The position numbers and the translations under genes were made by a program. The notes under the pieces are model-generated. The model was not told where the DNA came from and did not search any database. It saw only the letters and a list, made by a program, of their open reading frames with translations. Positions 35,901 through 47,892 of a DNA stretch of 64,000 bases are shown one piece after another. Source of the DNA: Diplosphaera chodatii (Eukaryota > Chlorophyta > Trebouxiophyceae > Prasiolales > Stichococcaceae). Every line of letters starts with the position of its first letter. The stretch's first letter is position 1. The stretch spans positions 620,001-684,000 of the forward strand of contig JAALGY010000017.1 of assembly GCA_032358165.1 (NCBI GenBank), written 5' to 3'.

Positions 35901-38900
35901 CTCAATCAAGTCTCATGAGCTCGATCGATGAGGCCGTTGGACAACATGCTCACATTGTGCACGGGAGACTTTGTGGGCTCCCTGGTCGACAGGGGACCTT
36001 GGATGGCATCCCGCAGGTTGCATCTGCATATACAACATCAGCACGGCAAAATTCGACACCCAGAGGTTCACCTGCTGGGTCTTTCCCGCGACCCTGCAGA
36101 GCCTGACGTGGCACACGCGCACTGGCGCCCCGCACTGCGTGTCCGACCTGGAGGGCATCGCCGCGGGGCAGGCGCAGACCGTCATCCTGCTGCACCCCGA
36201 AACCATCGAGGTGTGAACACACCGAGCCCGCACAAGGATCCACATAGCCTACCGCTTGCATGGGCAACGCAAACAGCACAGCGCAGCCTGCAGCTGGGGG
36301 TGCTGTACCATATTTGGTCGTGCACACAGAAATCAAGCGCTGCTTGTACATACAGCATCAGGTGCAGAGGCCCTGTTTCCGTGGCGCACAGGGCGCCGGC
36401 AAGAAGCAGGTGGCGGCGGTGATGGGCATCCAGACGGCGCGCTCGTCCACCGTGGCGCGGCCCTTCATGCGGCTCAAGGCCCAGCACATTGCGGTGCAGG
36501 TGCCGCTGAACCCCGCCGACGCCGAGGTGGGGGCTTCTCTCCACAGCTACAAGGGTTGTGTACACGGGGTGTAGACCGCCGTCACCTGTGCAGCGTCAGT
36601 CGCGTGTGTCATACGCGGGCACACTCCATGCACTCCTCCTAGGGTGCGTCAAGACGGTCAGCCATACACAGCACGGTCACGCCTCATACAATGCGTGCTG
36701 CGTACCGCTTGGCACCCTGCCGGCCCTGGTGCCACCCTGCAGCAGCGCGTGCCCTCACTTGCTTGCAGGTGCTGGAGACGGCGCGGGCTGCATTTGAGGC
36801 GTCCAACCAGAAGGTCAGCCTGACCAACCTGTCGGGCCGGCGCGACATGTCGCTGCTGCTCGCGCTGTCCGCCTGCCAGGTGCGTTGCCGGCCGTGCGAG
36901 TTTGGAACGCAATGTGCAGTATTGTTCAGGCTGGCCCTCGGTCTTGCTGCGTGCATGCGTGATGTGGACTACGCTGGATGCTGGACCTGCAGCCGGGGGT
37001 GGCGTCGGTGTACTGCGCCATCGTGCAGCAGACGCGCGACGGCTGCGAGTTCTACATCAAGGACTTCCCCGAGCTGGCCGGCTGCACCTACAGCGAGGCG
37101 CGACGCCGGCTGCCGGATGCCATTCTGTACGGGTGAGCAAGGACACTCATACCGAGGGCGCTCCAAATGCCTTGCTGGGTCTCGTGGTAGGAGAGGCCCT
37201 CCAGATGAGACTCTCGTGGTGCTGTTAGTAGCTTGCAGAGGCATAGAAAGGTCAATGGCAGCCCTGTTTGGAGGCAGGCGCGTCGTGTGGTGTGAGTCAG
37301 CGTGCCTCTGTGCAACCTGCATGCAGTGCAGTCGGTCTCTCATATTGGCTGCCTGGCCTCTTGGCCCCCAGGTACATGAGCAAGAAAGACAAGCTGCTGC
37401 ATGCAAACCCGCTGGAGACAGATGTGCTGGCGGACGGCGACCGGATCGTGGCCCTCGCCCACACCAGTACGGACCCGCCCTGTACTCACTGGTGCTGCAA
37501 TGCCTGCCTCCGAGCAGTCCCGCCATGTTGCCATTCGGCACTGTTCAGGATGGCCACATGCTGCTGCTGCGGCGGTCAACTGCTCATCTCAGACCTAGGG
37601 CGAGTCCATCACTTTCTACGAAACTCCTGCTGCAGAAGAGGAGAGCTTCAGCAGCCGTTTGCACAGCCCAGTAAAGGCTCAGTCTGCACCTGATGCATGC
37701 GCAGGCTTCTTCAAGCCGGCAGCATTGCCCAAGGACGCCGGCGTGACGCACATCGACACCTCGCGCACCCCGCCCCGGCCAAAGCCGGCCAGCTCCAACG
37801 ACATCACCCAGCTGGATGCCCAGCACATCGTGGTGCGTTCAGTGTGCCCATGTCGTGACGGTGTTTGCTTAGTTACCCTTGGCTCCTGGTCATGCATTTT
37901 GTCATAGGCTGCTACTGTGCAAACACTGTGCAGACCGCATAACTTAGCATTCGAACAGTTCTCACCAGTGCAAAGCATATAATTGCGTCGGTTTTCTCAC
38001 GTGCCGAGTGCCTTCTCAGCAGGTGTGCTGGCACGAGGGGTCCATCGCGGACCTGGCCAACAGCCTGCGGCGCTTCACGTCACGAGGCTCCACCGTCACC
38101 GTCATCTCCAAGGAGGAGCCCGAGGTACACCTACCGTGACTACAGGGTTGCTGTGCCTGTTCAACTGCCATACATTGAATGTTAGATACTGAATGTCAGC
38201 AACATCTGACATCAGACACTGAACGTCAGCAATGACAACAACACGAACCCAGGGGAAAGTCTCGTGAGGACGACAATGTCTGCACGACGTGACGCTAGTG
38301 CCACAGGTGCTGCAACATTACTCAGCAGAAAGCTACAGCTACAGCGGAAAGTTTTTGGCGCTCTTGCAAGCGTGACGGTGCACTCGGTGTTGCTGGCGTC
38401 AGGGGTGTACCATGTGGTGATGGCTTGTCTTGCAAGTCGGCGGAGCAGAGGGTGGCCCGTGCTTTGGTCTGTGGCCTGGTATCAGTGGCATGAGCGAGTG
38501 CACTGCAGGGCTTCCCTGAGGGCGCGGCGGGCCCGATCCTGCGGTGCAAGATGACGTGGACCGAGGGCGACCCCACGGATGCGGCCGCGCTGACAAAGGC
38601 CAATGTGGCGCACGCAGACGCCGTCATCATCGGCGCAGCCGACTCCAAGCCCCCCAAAGAGGTGCAAACTCCCTGACATTCCCGTTAGGTATCGCCAGAA
38701 CCCTGACTTTTCTGGTGGTGGCCGCCATGCCGTCATGCAGCCCTTCCCCAGAGCGCAGCTGTTCAGATGCAGATGCGGCCGTATGCCCCTCTGATGGTAG
38801 CCTCACAAGGCCAGTAACAGGTCAGGCCTCCTCCCTTTGCATAAGTTGCTCTAGACCCAGCACCACTGCGGAGCTGCTGAGGCGGCGTGCTGTGCACTCT

Positions 38901-40507
38901 GGCCGCAGGCTGATGCGACGGTGCTGTCGACGCTGGTGGTGCTGCAGCACGTGGTGTCCAACGGCGGCCGCGAGGTGCACCGCCCCACCGTGCACGTGGT
39001 GGGCATGGTGCGGCGGCCGTCGACCGTGGAGGTCGCCAACTACCTCGTGGGTGAGCGCCCATGGTTGGTGTTGTCGGAGTCGCCGTGGCATGTATGTGTG
39101 CAGGGGTGTGCGGCTGCCGTCAACCCAGGGAGACCTGTGACGGTGGGCATGCCTTGAGCAAAGGCACGGGTGTTAGGCTTGGAGTCGCCGAGTTGGGGAC
39201 CAGTTGCCGACCTGAAGACGGACTGAAAACCGGCATGCGAGTGGCAACCTCAGCTTCCATTGGTGTCAGAAGCGCAAAGCCGCTGATGCGAAAGTGGCAC
39301 GTGGCATGCGTGTGCGCAGGGAAGCTGGGGCGGCACTCCATCAGCGCAGAGCTGCTGCAGCCGGCGGAGCTGGTCAGCGGCGTCATCTGCCAGGTGGCGG
39401 TGGAGCCCGAGCTGGCCGCCCTGCTCGCCAACTTCCTGTACTCCAACGAGGGTACATACATGCAATGAGACCCTCAACACTCAGTAGTAGATCACTTGCC
39501 AACGTTGGTAACATCACATAGAAGAGCCCGAGCTGGCTGCCATGCTCGCCAATTTCCTGTACTCCAAGGCTCGAGTATGTTTGATGGCTCGAGCTCTCTA
39601 TTGTGCACCTGTGCACCAGTCCAGGGTGCGGAGAGCATGACGGCTTTAGGTCATCCTGAAAGGCACCTGTGCCTTGTCCGCTGCAATCATGCATGCTGCC
39701 CAATGCTCCTGACGGCCCAAGATGGTACAGTTCATCAGCCACCCTCTGTTGGTAAACCGAGTCGTTATGTGAAGACGCTGACTGAGGCTGACCACTGTGC
39801 AACAAGTGACATGGCTGTGCTGCAGGCCAGGGCATCTCGCTGCAGCGGCCATCGGTGTATGGCATACGGGGCGGCGCCCCCGTCCCGTTCCTTGATGTGC
39901 GCAGCCCCATTGGGCCACATCCTGAGATGCTCGTGACACTGACTTCTCATAGTGCTCACATGTGTGCCGTCTCATCACTCGGTCGTGCTCTGTATGGATG
40001 TTCCATAGCGCTGTGACCTTTTGCCCCTGAGCTGTCTCGCTCTGTTTCTGGGGAGCTGCGGCCCTCTTGGCTGATCTGCCACGGACTTCACTGCGCAGGT
40101 GATGGAGCATGCGCGGGCGCGGGGGGAGACGGCGATCGGGTGGCTGTCGGGGGAGGGGCCGCTGCACCTGGCGCCGCCCGCCCTGGAGCGAAACGCCTAC
40201 AAAGACGGCGACCGTATCATCGTGGTGCGCCCCCCTGGCAGCAGGTCGCCCCCACTCTAAACCCTTGATAGCCATTTTGCCAGCTGACAGCCTAATGGCT
40301 GCAGCTTGCGCCTTGTGGCGGCGCCTAAGATGCCGCCCATTTGCATCTGTATGGTTTGCCACCAGGTCTGGACTGTTCAAAGTGGTGCTGCTGATACTGT
40401 GCCAGCCGCGCTGCCTGCTGCAGGTCGGGCAGGGCGCGGCCACAGTGGCCAACGCAGGGGCTGCAACAGCAAGTGAGCACTTTATGCGGAGCATGGACGC
40501 CAGCTGA
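32989..40507 (+). CDS. CASTOR/POLLUX-like ion channel
   Basis: Resembles the plant CASTOR/POLLUX cation channels (nuclear envelope), with membrane segments followed by RCK/TrkA-N-like domains. Exons: 32989-33574, 33768-33943, 34146-34277, 34498-34629, 34772-34802, 34948-35075, 35306-35436, 35810-35885, 36100-36210, 36392-36526, 36769-36879, 36993-37132, 37372-about 37450, 37599-37832, 38023-38124, 38509-38661, 38909-39050, 39320-39451, 39826-39932, 40099-40224, 40424-40507; about 1,020 residues. The N-terminus is Arg/Ser-rich, followed by segments AMRILLMALGTALVL, AVFIAGIPLVVVGGLMYAII and FVWLVGTYLFAAVLGVI. Hallmarks are NHTVILNWNRETIPLLQQ, EVVVMAENDKGQMD, EFYIKDFPELAGC and a second C-terminal domain pair. 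The start codon and the exon 13-14 join are uncertain: phase requires an earlier or non-GT donor. Confidence 0.82.
39403..39568 (+). repeat. 45-base direct duplication of an exon segment
   Basis: 39403-39447 (in exon 18 of the channel gene, coding EPELAALLANFLYSN) is repeated as 39524-39568 in the next intron (coding EPELAAMLANFLYSK), with only a few base changes. Confidence 0.85.
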
Positions 40508-40993
40508 ACGGGAATACCTATCACTCTCGGACAGCAGGGAGATGCGTGCAACGGCGCCACTCAGTGAGGGGTGCAGCAGCGGGAGTGAGGGGTGCGAGTG
40601 ACAAGCTGGCATCTGCTAGAATGTGCGATTTGCTGGAGCAGTGACCCCTTGTGCACATACAGATGTGACAATTTCGTGCAGCACCACACAACCGTGCGAA
40701 TATGGCAAGCGACAGCAATGCAAGTGCTGCTTTGACAAATGTTTCCATTATTGCGAAACTGAACTGATGACTGACATCATGTGACAAGTTGTATGGAGTT
40801 TCCAAGGTTCAAAGCCCAACACAGGGCGGTTTCAAATCCAGCATTGCTCTGCGGCATCGATGACATTCTGAAGAAAGGCCACACAGCACGCGCTCATTGC
40901 TGCGTGCAGCGGGCTCGCTGTTGCAAACGTTCATTGGAAGCCATCTGCTTTTCTTCCACACACTATTTGCCCGTCTTCACATTTCGCCTGTGT
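40508..40993. other. convergent 3' intergenic region
   Basis: Between the stop of the channel gene (+) and the 3' end of the aminotransferase gene (-). No gene is recognised. Confidence 0.5.
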
Positions 40994-40998
40994 TTACA
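40994..40998 (-). promoter_or_regulatory. TGTAA poly(A) signal, aminotransferase
   Basis: Minus-strand TGTAA, 27 bases past the TAG at 41025; this implies a very short 3' UTR. Confidence 0.5.
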
Positions 40999-41024
40999 TC
41001 ACTGTTTCTAAAGGTTAACGTTGT

Positions 41025-43839
41025 CTATGTGCGCGGGTACCTCTGCAGCACTTCGGTAATGCGCGGCAGCGCCTTTGCGAGCTTGGACGGGTCCATGCCG
41101 AAGGTCATCCTGAAGTGGTGCTCGATGCCGAAGTAGACACCCGGCGCCACCAGCACCGAGGCCTCCGTCCTCAGTATGTTGCCCAGCTCCTCACTGGGGA
41201 CGTCAGCGTGGTACCTGCATGCACACAGCATACAGATGATGAAACTGTGTGCAGCAGCCTAGCAGCAACCCGCAGCCCTGCAAATCATGGTCCCTTTCGG
41301 GGGTGTGTGACCACTGCAACGGCCGCACATGAGACGGCAGCGACATGCACTGAGGCGGCCGGTGAACGGCACCACCTCACGAATGCGAGCGCGGTCGCCT
41401 CGACTTCATGCAGGGACAGCAGCCCCTGGGAACCGTCCACCCACTTGCGCACCATCTCATAGCCGTGCCGCGCCTGCATTCATGTGTAAACCGTCCGCAC
41501 TGCAACCACTTGTGTGCAGGAGGGTACCATGCAGCCACATGAACATCGCTCATTGCTGCGTCTGCAGTGGCCGTGGGGAATCTGAGCATACGACAGCAAG
41601 CGTGTGAAGCTGGTGCATCGTGCGTCGCACACACCTTGCCCTTGCAGCGGGCCAGCAGCGCGTCCTGCTGCCGCAGCGCCACCTCCGCCAGCTTCATGGT
41701 GAGCGTGCTGGTGGCGATGACGTAGTACTCGTGTCGCCGCCAGGCCGCCTGCGATGTCAGCAGTCACACACGATGACTCCTGCCCGCGAGGACTTCAAAA
41801 CCCATGAGACTCAGCCGGTTGCTATTCTGTCATGTGACTGTAGATTGGCAGGAAGCAATGATGTCGAGGCAGATCAGGCTTTGGGAACCGCTTGGTGCAG
41901 AGGCATGGGTCACCGCAACCCCAAAGCCTCGAGGGTCAGCTGTCAGAGGGTTGCAGACCTGGAGCAAGTCTGGCGGCGCCACCAGCCAGCCGCAGCGCAG
42001 CCCCGACAGCCCGAACGACTTGCTGAGGCCGCCGGTGCAGACCACCTTGTCGTACCCGCCGCGCTCGGCCCACAGCGAGGGCGGCACCTGGAAACATGAA
42101 GACATCACCTTCACAAGCAGCAAGCAGCAAGCTATTGATATTGACAGGAAAGCACACCTCTTCTGCATCGTGATGCAGGAGGCACCATGCAGCTTTAGCA
42201 AAGAAGGCGCTGCAACCCACATCTCAACAGCGTGCACAGGCAAGGTGCTGGCCAGTCAGCACATGCGCGACACCCTTGCAGCATCATAGTAAATGTGGAC
42301 ACGCAGACACAGACACTACCCAGCCGCACCTCGTCTCTGTGCTCCGCTCCCCGGTACACCTCATCCACCAGCAGCCAGGCGTCGCACCGCTTAGCAATGG
42401 CAACAATGCGCTCCATCTCCTACGGCCAAGGGCAACCTCCCCGATCAGACATGGGCTTATGTGACAAAACAGATGGTGGGTCATGCCAGGCCGCTGGAGA
42501 GTGGCAGATTGTTCAATCATGCGTGGTCCGGACGAGCATCGGGAAACAGCAGCACCTGTGTTGTGAGCACGGTGCCGACGGGGTTGTTGGGGTTGGTGAT
42601 GGCGATGAGTTTGGTGCCGGGCGCGGCGAGGCGCTCCAGGGCATCCAGGTCGGGGCGCCACCCGGCCTCGGGCTTCAGCCCGAAGCTGTCGATCTTTGCG
42701 CCGGCATTCAGCGCACAGCCCCACACCTGCACGGAAAGCTGGCGGTGAGCAAAGTATGGCGCCATCGTTCACTGCCCACTGCAGCCTGGTTTTTGCCTGT
42801 CAGATCAGGCCGATCAGGCCGCTTGCTGTGGCGCTACTGTTAGTCACCTGCCGGTAGGCGGGCTCCATGACGACCACATGGTCGCCCGGCTGCACCAGGG
42901 CTGCTATGATGAGCTGGTTTGCCTGCAGACAAACTCTGCAGTACAGTCATAATGGCATGCTGAAATGCAGAGCGTAGGAAAGACTCCAACTATATGCAAG
43001 GAGAGGCACTGCGAGGCTGCTGTCCGCTTGAAACTTTTGACCATTGCACCATTTACCTCTGAGCAGCCGACGGTGACGAGCACGTCGTCGGGCGCCGCGC
43101 CGTGCCAGCCCGCCACCAGCGCCCGCAGCTCCGGGGTACCCTCCACCGGCGGGTACCCCAGCGACGTCTTCAGCAGCGCCTGCGCAGCCACGCCGGGATC
43201 TTTAGTAAGATCCACAGGGCCAAAGCGCGCCATTCAAGCCTTATGCGGCTCTGATCTGGTATCGAGCTGACCTGTGCCTCAATTTGCCCTGACCCGAGCG
43301 GAACGCAGGATACTGTATGGTGAGCATCACCTGTATGTTCTATTTTAAAAACAAACTTTTGGCTGATAAGTTTTGTCTCTTGCCTGCAGCGCCTCTGGGC
43401 CGCTGACCAGCTCCTCGAGCGTGACCGCCTGCACCCCCGAGTCCGCCAGGTTGCACTCCACGTGGTGCTCCCACCGCGACTGCCACTCCTCCAGCAGGAA
43501 GGGCTGGAAGGCGCCCTGCTGCAGGGCGGTGCTGTCGTCCCCATCCCGGGTGGCCGGCGCAGCATGGCCGTCCCTTGACACGCTGCAGTGAACACGCGCT
43601 GTTGATCAGCAATCAGCTCCTTAAGCAGGTTGTAAGGCATAGCTGCAGTGGTTGCTAACTGGTTCAGAACTCCACGATCCGATGTGTGCACCATCTGCAC
43701 TTGCTTGTGAGCATTTGCCGCAGCCGCATGATCGTGGGCCTGGTCAGTCGTGTATCATCACGCATAGGCATGGACAAACCGTTCCACTGGGAGACTATCG
43801 TCTGGTGCGTGTGCTGAATGATGCTCACCTGCCGTTCAT
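41025..43839 (-). CDS. class I/II PLP-dependent aminotransferase
   Basis: Fold-type I pyridoxal-phosphate aminotransferase; the substrate cannot be read from sequence. Ten minus-strand exons: 43839-43829 (11 bases, MNG plus part of Ser), 43582-43384, 43179-43057, 42922-42848, 42726-42556, 42419-42330, 42087-41959, 41748-41635, 41473-41376, 41214-41025. They join to exactly 399 residues. PLP-site features are TNPNNPVGT (N184), D212 and Y215 in LLVDEVYRG, catalytic K246 in GGLSKSFGLSGLRCGW, and a C-terminal HHFRMTFG arginine. The intron after exon 2 uses a GC donor (CTGCAG|GCAAGA). The tiny first exon is inferred from phase and an ATG in good context. No transit peptide is obvious, so a cytosolic location is likely. 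It is divergent from the F-box gene at 44244. Confidence 0.9.
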
Positions 43840-44243
43840 GCCATGATGTTGGTTCCGGAGTTGCTTGCTGGCACCGTCCTGCTGCATTGGAAGGCCCACG
43901 TTCAGTTCGACAGTTGCCATCGCTGGAGACGAAGGTGGTGTGAGGCCTTTGAATGTTGGTGCTATCCAATATCACGTTTGTCGGAGGCAGCTCCTGTTGT
44001 AACGGAGCTGCAGATCATATCACGTACATTGCAAATATCAGTCATCATCAACCTCAGATCTCAGATCTTGCTTGTTTGAATACACCATGTGCATCCGTGA
44101 CACCACTCCATGGCATATCGCTTCGCCTTCCCTTACGCCACACAATCTGATCAACGCGTCACCCGCTCACTCCGGGAAGTAGGTGCGGCCTTGCCGCATT
44201 AGCGCTCTGGCAGCAGTACTGTGGCGCGGCAGCTCCAGTCGAC
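43840..44243. promoter_or_regulatory. divergent intergenic region, aminotransferase / F-box 1
   Basis: 404 bases between divergent start codons. It presumably carries both promoters; no motif was assigned. Confidence 0.4.
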
Positions 44244-45636
44244 ATGCATGGTACCTCTGTATTTGCTCACTTGCCGGCTGAGCTGCTCCAGCGCATTTTT
44301 GCGATGCTGCCGCACCACGAGGATATCTTGCACGCCCTCTCGACCTGCAAAGCCTGGTGCGTGTGTACCATTCCGGCTGCACCGCGCCACACGAATACCT
44401 TCATAAAGCACCAGTCAGAAACATGTCAGTGGATCCACAGACTGTCACAACCGGATCACGCTGGCGTACTGCTGATGATGACCAGCAGACACTGTGACAT
44501 GCCAATGGCACAGGCACCAGCAGACACTGTGATATGACAATGGCACAGGCACCAGCAGACACTGTGATATGACAATGGCACAGGCACGAGGTGGCGCAGG
44601 ACCCAGTGCTGTGGGCATCGTATGCTGCGCGCTGCGGCATCAAGCAGGGGACTGACGTCTGGCACGGCCGCCGCAGGCTGGACAGCCTGGACACGAGGCA
44701 GTGGCGGACGCTGTGAGCGTGCACACATCGCTGCTGCGCTGTGTGGAACTCACGAGTGCTCGATCGCACACGAGGCAATGGGTGGCAGGCCGGAACTACT
44801 GTTGCCATGTACAGTAATTACATCCCGCAGGATTGCCAATGTGCTGGGGCAGCACTGCTACCAGTGCGGGCATGAAGATTGCAGCAATGTGGGTGTGGCA
44901 AGCGGCTGCTTCTGGCCAAACCTGTGCTGCCGCTGCGCCGACAGCTTCCAGCTGGAGCGCGCCTCCCACCGGGTGCTGAGTCGGCCAGCCGCCATGCGCA
45001 GGTGCAGCTCTGCCGGCCAGATCGGCTTGTGTTTCACTTCATGCCTTGGCCCATGATGTGCGCGGCACAGCGACTGTGCGGAAAGCCTCTAGCACTGGTG
45101 AACAGCCTGCACCAGTGTGCCGCAATGCACGGTTGTGCAGCTGTAAGGTCGCGGTCGACCTCAGGTGTTAGCTGCTCAGGTACAAGCTGCGAGTGAAGGA
45201 TGTGGAGCTGCTGCCGCACGCCAGTGTCCGCACAACCACCAATCCCAGCAGGTCATCAGCACTATTCCGGCGGCCCGACGTGGTGCAGGCGGCTGTCCAG
45301 CGGTGGGGCAGCGTCCCCGCCATGTGGAAGCAGGTCAGCGGCCCGATCTTACCACTAATGAGTGTGGGTAACGCATATGCGCAGTTTGCATTAGCAGTCA
45401 GCAACGTGACACTGACTCCTTTTGCGTACGCAATGGGGAATGCACTCGCATGTTGTGCGGCCACACCTGGCGACGAATGCCTGGACCGTGCAATTGGCAA
45501 GCAAGGCTGCAAGTGATGCTGTGCGCAGATGCGGCCATACCGAGGAAAAGCACTGGATGCCATGCCGTGCTCGTTGGTGGTGGCGGCAGGATCAGCAGAT
45601 GATGACCGGGCGTGGTTGCCGAAAGTGCGGGTATGA
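44244..45636 (+). CDS. F-box protein with XPA-like zinc/DNA-binding fold (copy 1)
   Basis: Five exons: 44244-44356, 44584-44712, 44831-45001, 45180-45333, 45529-45636; 224 residues. The F-box is at the N-terminus (LPAELLQRIFAMLPHHEDIL, residues 10-29), implying an SCF-type ubiquitin ligase adaptor. A four-cysteine zinc motif follows: C90-x2-C93-x19-C113-x2-C116. After it come VLSRPAAMRRYKLRVKDVEL and VVQAAVQRWGSV, which parallel the segment after the zinc finger in the nucleotide-excision-repair protein XPA (basic strand, then a helix with a WGS turn). The resemblance to XPA is my inference from spacing and motifs. The C-terminus stops at TGA 45634, about 30 residues earlier than copy 2, so copy 1 is shortened or has one more unseen exon. 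Confidence 0.75.
44481..44585 (+). repeat. three tandem 35-base units ending at a splice acceptor
   Basis: Units 44481-44515, 44516-44550 and 44551-44585; units 2 and 3 are identical and unit 1 differs at two bases. Each ends in ggcacag|gc, so the acceptor of F-box 1 intron 1 is present three times. Confidence 0.93.
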
Positions 45637-46049
45637 TGCCCACCCAAGGTGATGTGATAGCTCAGTGGGCGTTCAAGGAACTAGACATGAAACAGATTAT
45701 GACCAGCTTGAGGCAGTGCAAGGCGAATCACAAGGTCCCCAATCAGGTGCCAGGCCCAGCTTGCAATTGACTGCCCTAATGTGTGTCTCAGGCAGGATCG
45801 AATGGGTCAGCTGCAGTTCAACCCTTGAAATGGACATGGACGTGCACAGATTAGTCACAGCCCAGATCACAGATCTGTCTTCCCTGGGCCAACTTCTTTC
45901 ACCCGACCGCATGCTTGTTGATACTATCTGTTGCGATCCGTCTGCGCGCGTGCAAGTGATACGCTGCTGCACTTGGAAGTCCGAGGCATTGTTGCGGCAT
46001 CAGGGCATTGCACTGCTGCAACGCCTGACGGTGGCAACATCCAGCAACC
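45637..46049. other. intergenic between tandem F-box genes
   Basis: No recognisable gene. It could hold an extra 3' exon of copy 1 and must hold the 5' region of copy 2. Confidence 0.4.
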
Positions 46050-47437
46050 ATGGCCCAATCTGCAGCCTCTGCTCACATCCCGCCCGAGCTGCTACAGCGC
46101 ATCTTCGCGATGCTGCCGCACCACGAGGACATCGTGCACGCCCTCATGACCTGCAGAGCCTGGTGCGCTCCAGTAACAGGGCGCAGATGCACCACCCCGC
46201 TCTCAGCGCAACCGTCGAGGATCACCATCAGACCTTGACCATCCATCGTAACTCATGCATGACGTATGCGCAATAAGACCCAGAGCAGCAATGAGCAGCA
46301 GTGCCTCCAGTGTGGTGCAGGCACGAAGTGGCACGCGACCCCATGCTATGGGCGACATACGGCGCACGGACAGGAGACCTCGAAGCTGCAAAGCTGTTCT
46401 ACGGCCGTTGCACGCTAGACAGCCTGACCGCGGAGCAGTGGCGGCAGCTGTACGCTTCTCCTACCTTTCGTCCCAGCGTCTGCACATTACTAATCGCCTC
46501 AGCATGCAGTTGCCATGATGTGACGCAAGCCGGTGATGCACAACACACAATGCATCAGCGTTGCTGCGCACGCGCGCAGGGTGATCGATAAGGCGTGCGG
46601 CAGGCACTGCTACCAGTGCATGCAGCATGGGCACCCAAGGTGCGCGGCTGGGGACCGCTTTCGGCCCACCCTGTGCCGCAAATGCTCCGACAACTTCCAG
46701 CTCGGTCGAGCCTCGCACCGGCTGCTGAGCAAAACGGAGGCAATGTTCAGGTGCTAGTATGCTGATATGACCAGCTCATCCGCTGCACATAGTGCCGAAC
46801 CAGTGAACTAGCTGACCACACTGCTGCTGTCTCCAGGTCGTGTGCCACGCATGATGATGCACTGCACCTGCTTGTAAGCTTTGGGCAACTCCCGTTGAGG
46901 TAACTCCCATTCAGGTACAAGGTGCGAGCCAAGGACTTGGAAGCACTGCCGCACGCCGCCGAGGCCAATCCGATCAACCCCAGCTTCTCGCTGATGCACC
47001 TGTTCCGCCGATCCGACGTGGTGCGGGCCGCAATCAAGCGCTGGGGCAGCGTTGCTGCTATGCAGAAGCAGGTGCCCACTCTGCCATCAATGCTGCGGCT
47101 GCTCATTGCCGGGGATCGCATCGGCTGTCGAAGCGCAACGACGAGGCTGTGCTGCGCACACGCTGTCAGCAGCACACTGTCATGGTCACTGCCTTGAGCG
47201 CAGCTGGGGCCTGACCGTAATTGGAGCTGCCACACGCAGATGCGACGGTACAGAGGAGCGGGATCGGATGACCCGCTGTGTTCCATGGTGGTGGCGAAAG
47301 GCACAGCAGATGATGACAGCGCCTGGCTTCCAAAAGTCCATGTGGATTGCCCGGGAGTCGCTCTTGGCACGAGGATGTTGACAGCAATGAGAGATGCGAT
47401 AGAGGATGAGCGAATGGGCCAGTCAAAGCCGACTTGA
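46050..47437 (+). CDS. F-box protein with XPA-like zinc/DNA-binding fold (copy 2)
   Basis: Tandem paralogue of the gene at 44244 with the same five-exon plan: 46050-46162, 46321-46449, 46580-46750, 46915-47071, 47240-47437; 255 residues. The first three exons have exactly the same lengths as copy 1 (113, 129, 171). F-box: IPPELLQRIFAMLPHHEDIV. Zinc motif: C91-x2-C94-x18-C113-x2-C116, close to the C-x2-C-x17-C-x2-C finger of XPA. It continues with LLSKTEAMFRYKVRAKDLEA, close to the XPA segment just after its finger, and VVRAAIKRWGSVAAM. The C-terminal exon ends with a charged tail (RDAIEDERMGQ). Role inferred: a substrate-recruiting subunit of an SCF ubiquitin ligase that may bind DNA or a repair complex. 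The F-box call is firm; the XPA-like call is tentative. Confidence 0.8.
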
Positions 47438-47892
47438 GCCAACGGCGCGTAAACCACATCAGCAACCTCCAGCTTTCGGGCGAATCAGTTCGTGCATGTA
47501 GTGTTGTGGTTAGCTGCAAGCGTCATTGCGCAGGGCAAGGTGCCGGCCACCAGCACATGCTTGCAACGCTATTGAGTCACATGTCAATGTTGGAGGTCAG
47601 GCGAGATTCCCATTACGCTATCTCAAAGCAAGCTCGGTCAGGCCATGCAACTTGACATGGCATGGCGCTGATGGCCACTTGATGCCCACCAGCCGGCGGT
47701 GCTGAATGTCCGGCAGGTACTGCGGTGCGTCTGGCGCTACTTCCGCCTTCCACCTTGCCTGCGTCCGCAAAGCATTGCCGAGTTTCTCGTGTGTTCTCGT
47801 GTCTGAATCATGCATAGCTGCTCATCTCTTTAGGCTAGTACACAGTGTTCAGACCAAACACCCCCAGATTGCTTGCCTACTTGTACACCGGT
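47438..47892. other. convergent 3' intergenic region
   Basis: Between the stops of F-box 2 (+) and the P450 gene (-). Nothing recognised. Confidence 0.5.

Noticed and set aside
36691..37674. 327-codon plus-strand frame
   Set aside because: Only its first stretch is exon 11 of the channel; the rest runs through introns and out-of-frame exon 12.
39646..40560. 304-codon minus-strand open frame
   Set aside because: Crosses exons of the channel gene antisense; no domain and typical GC-driven composition.
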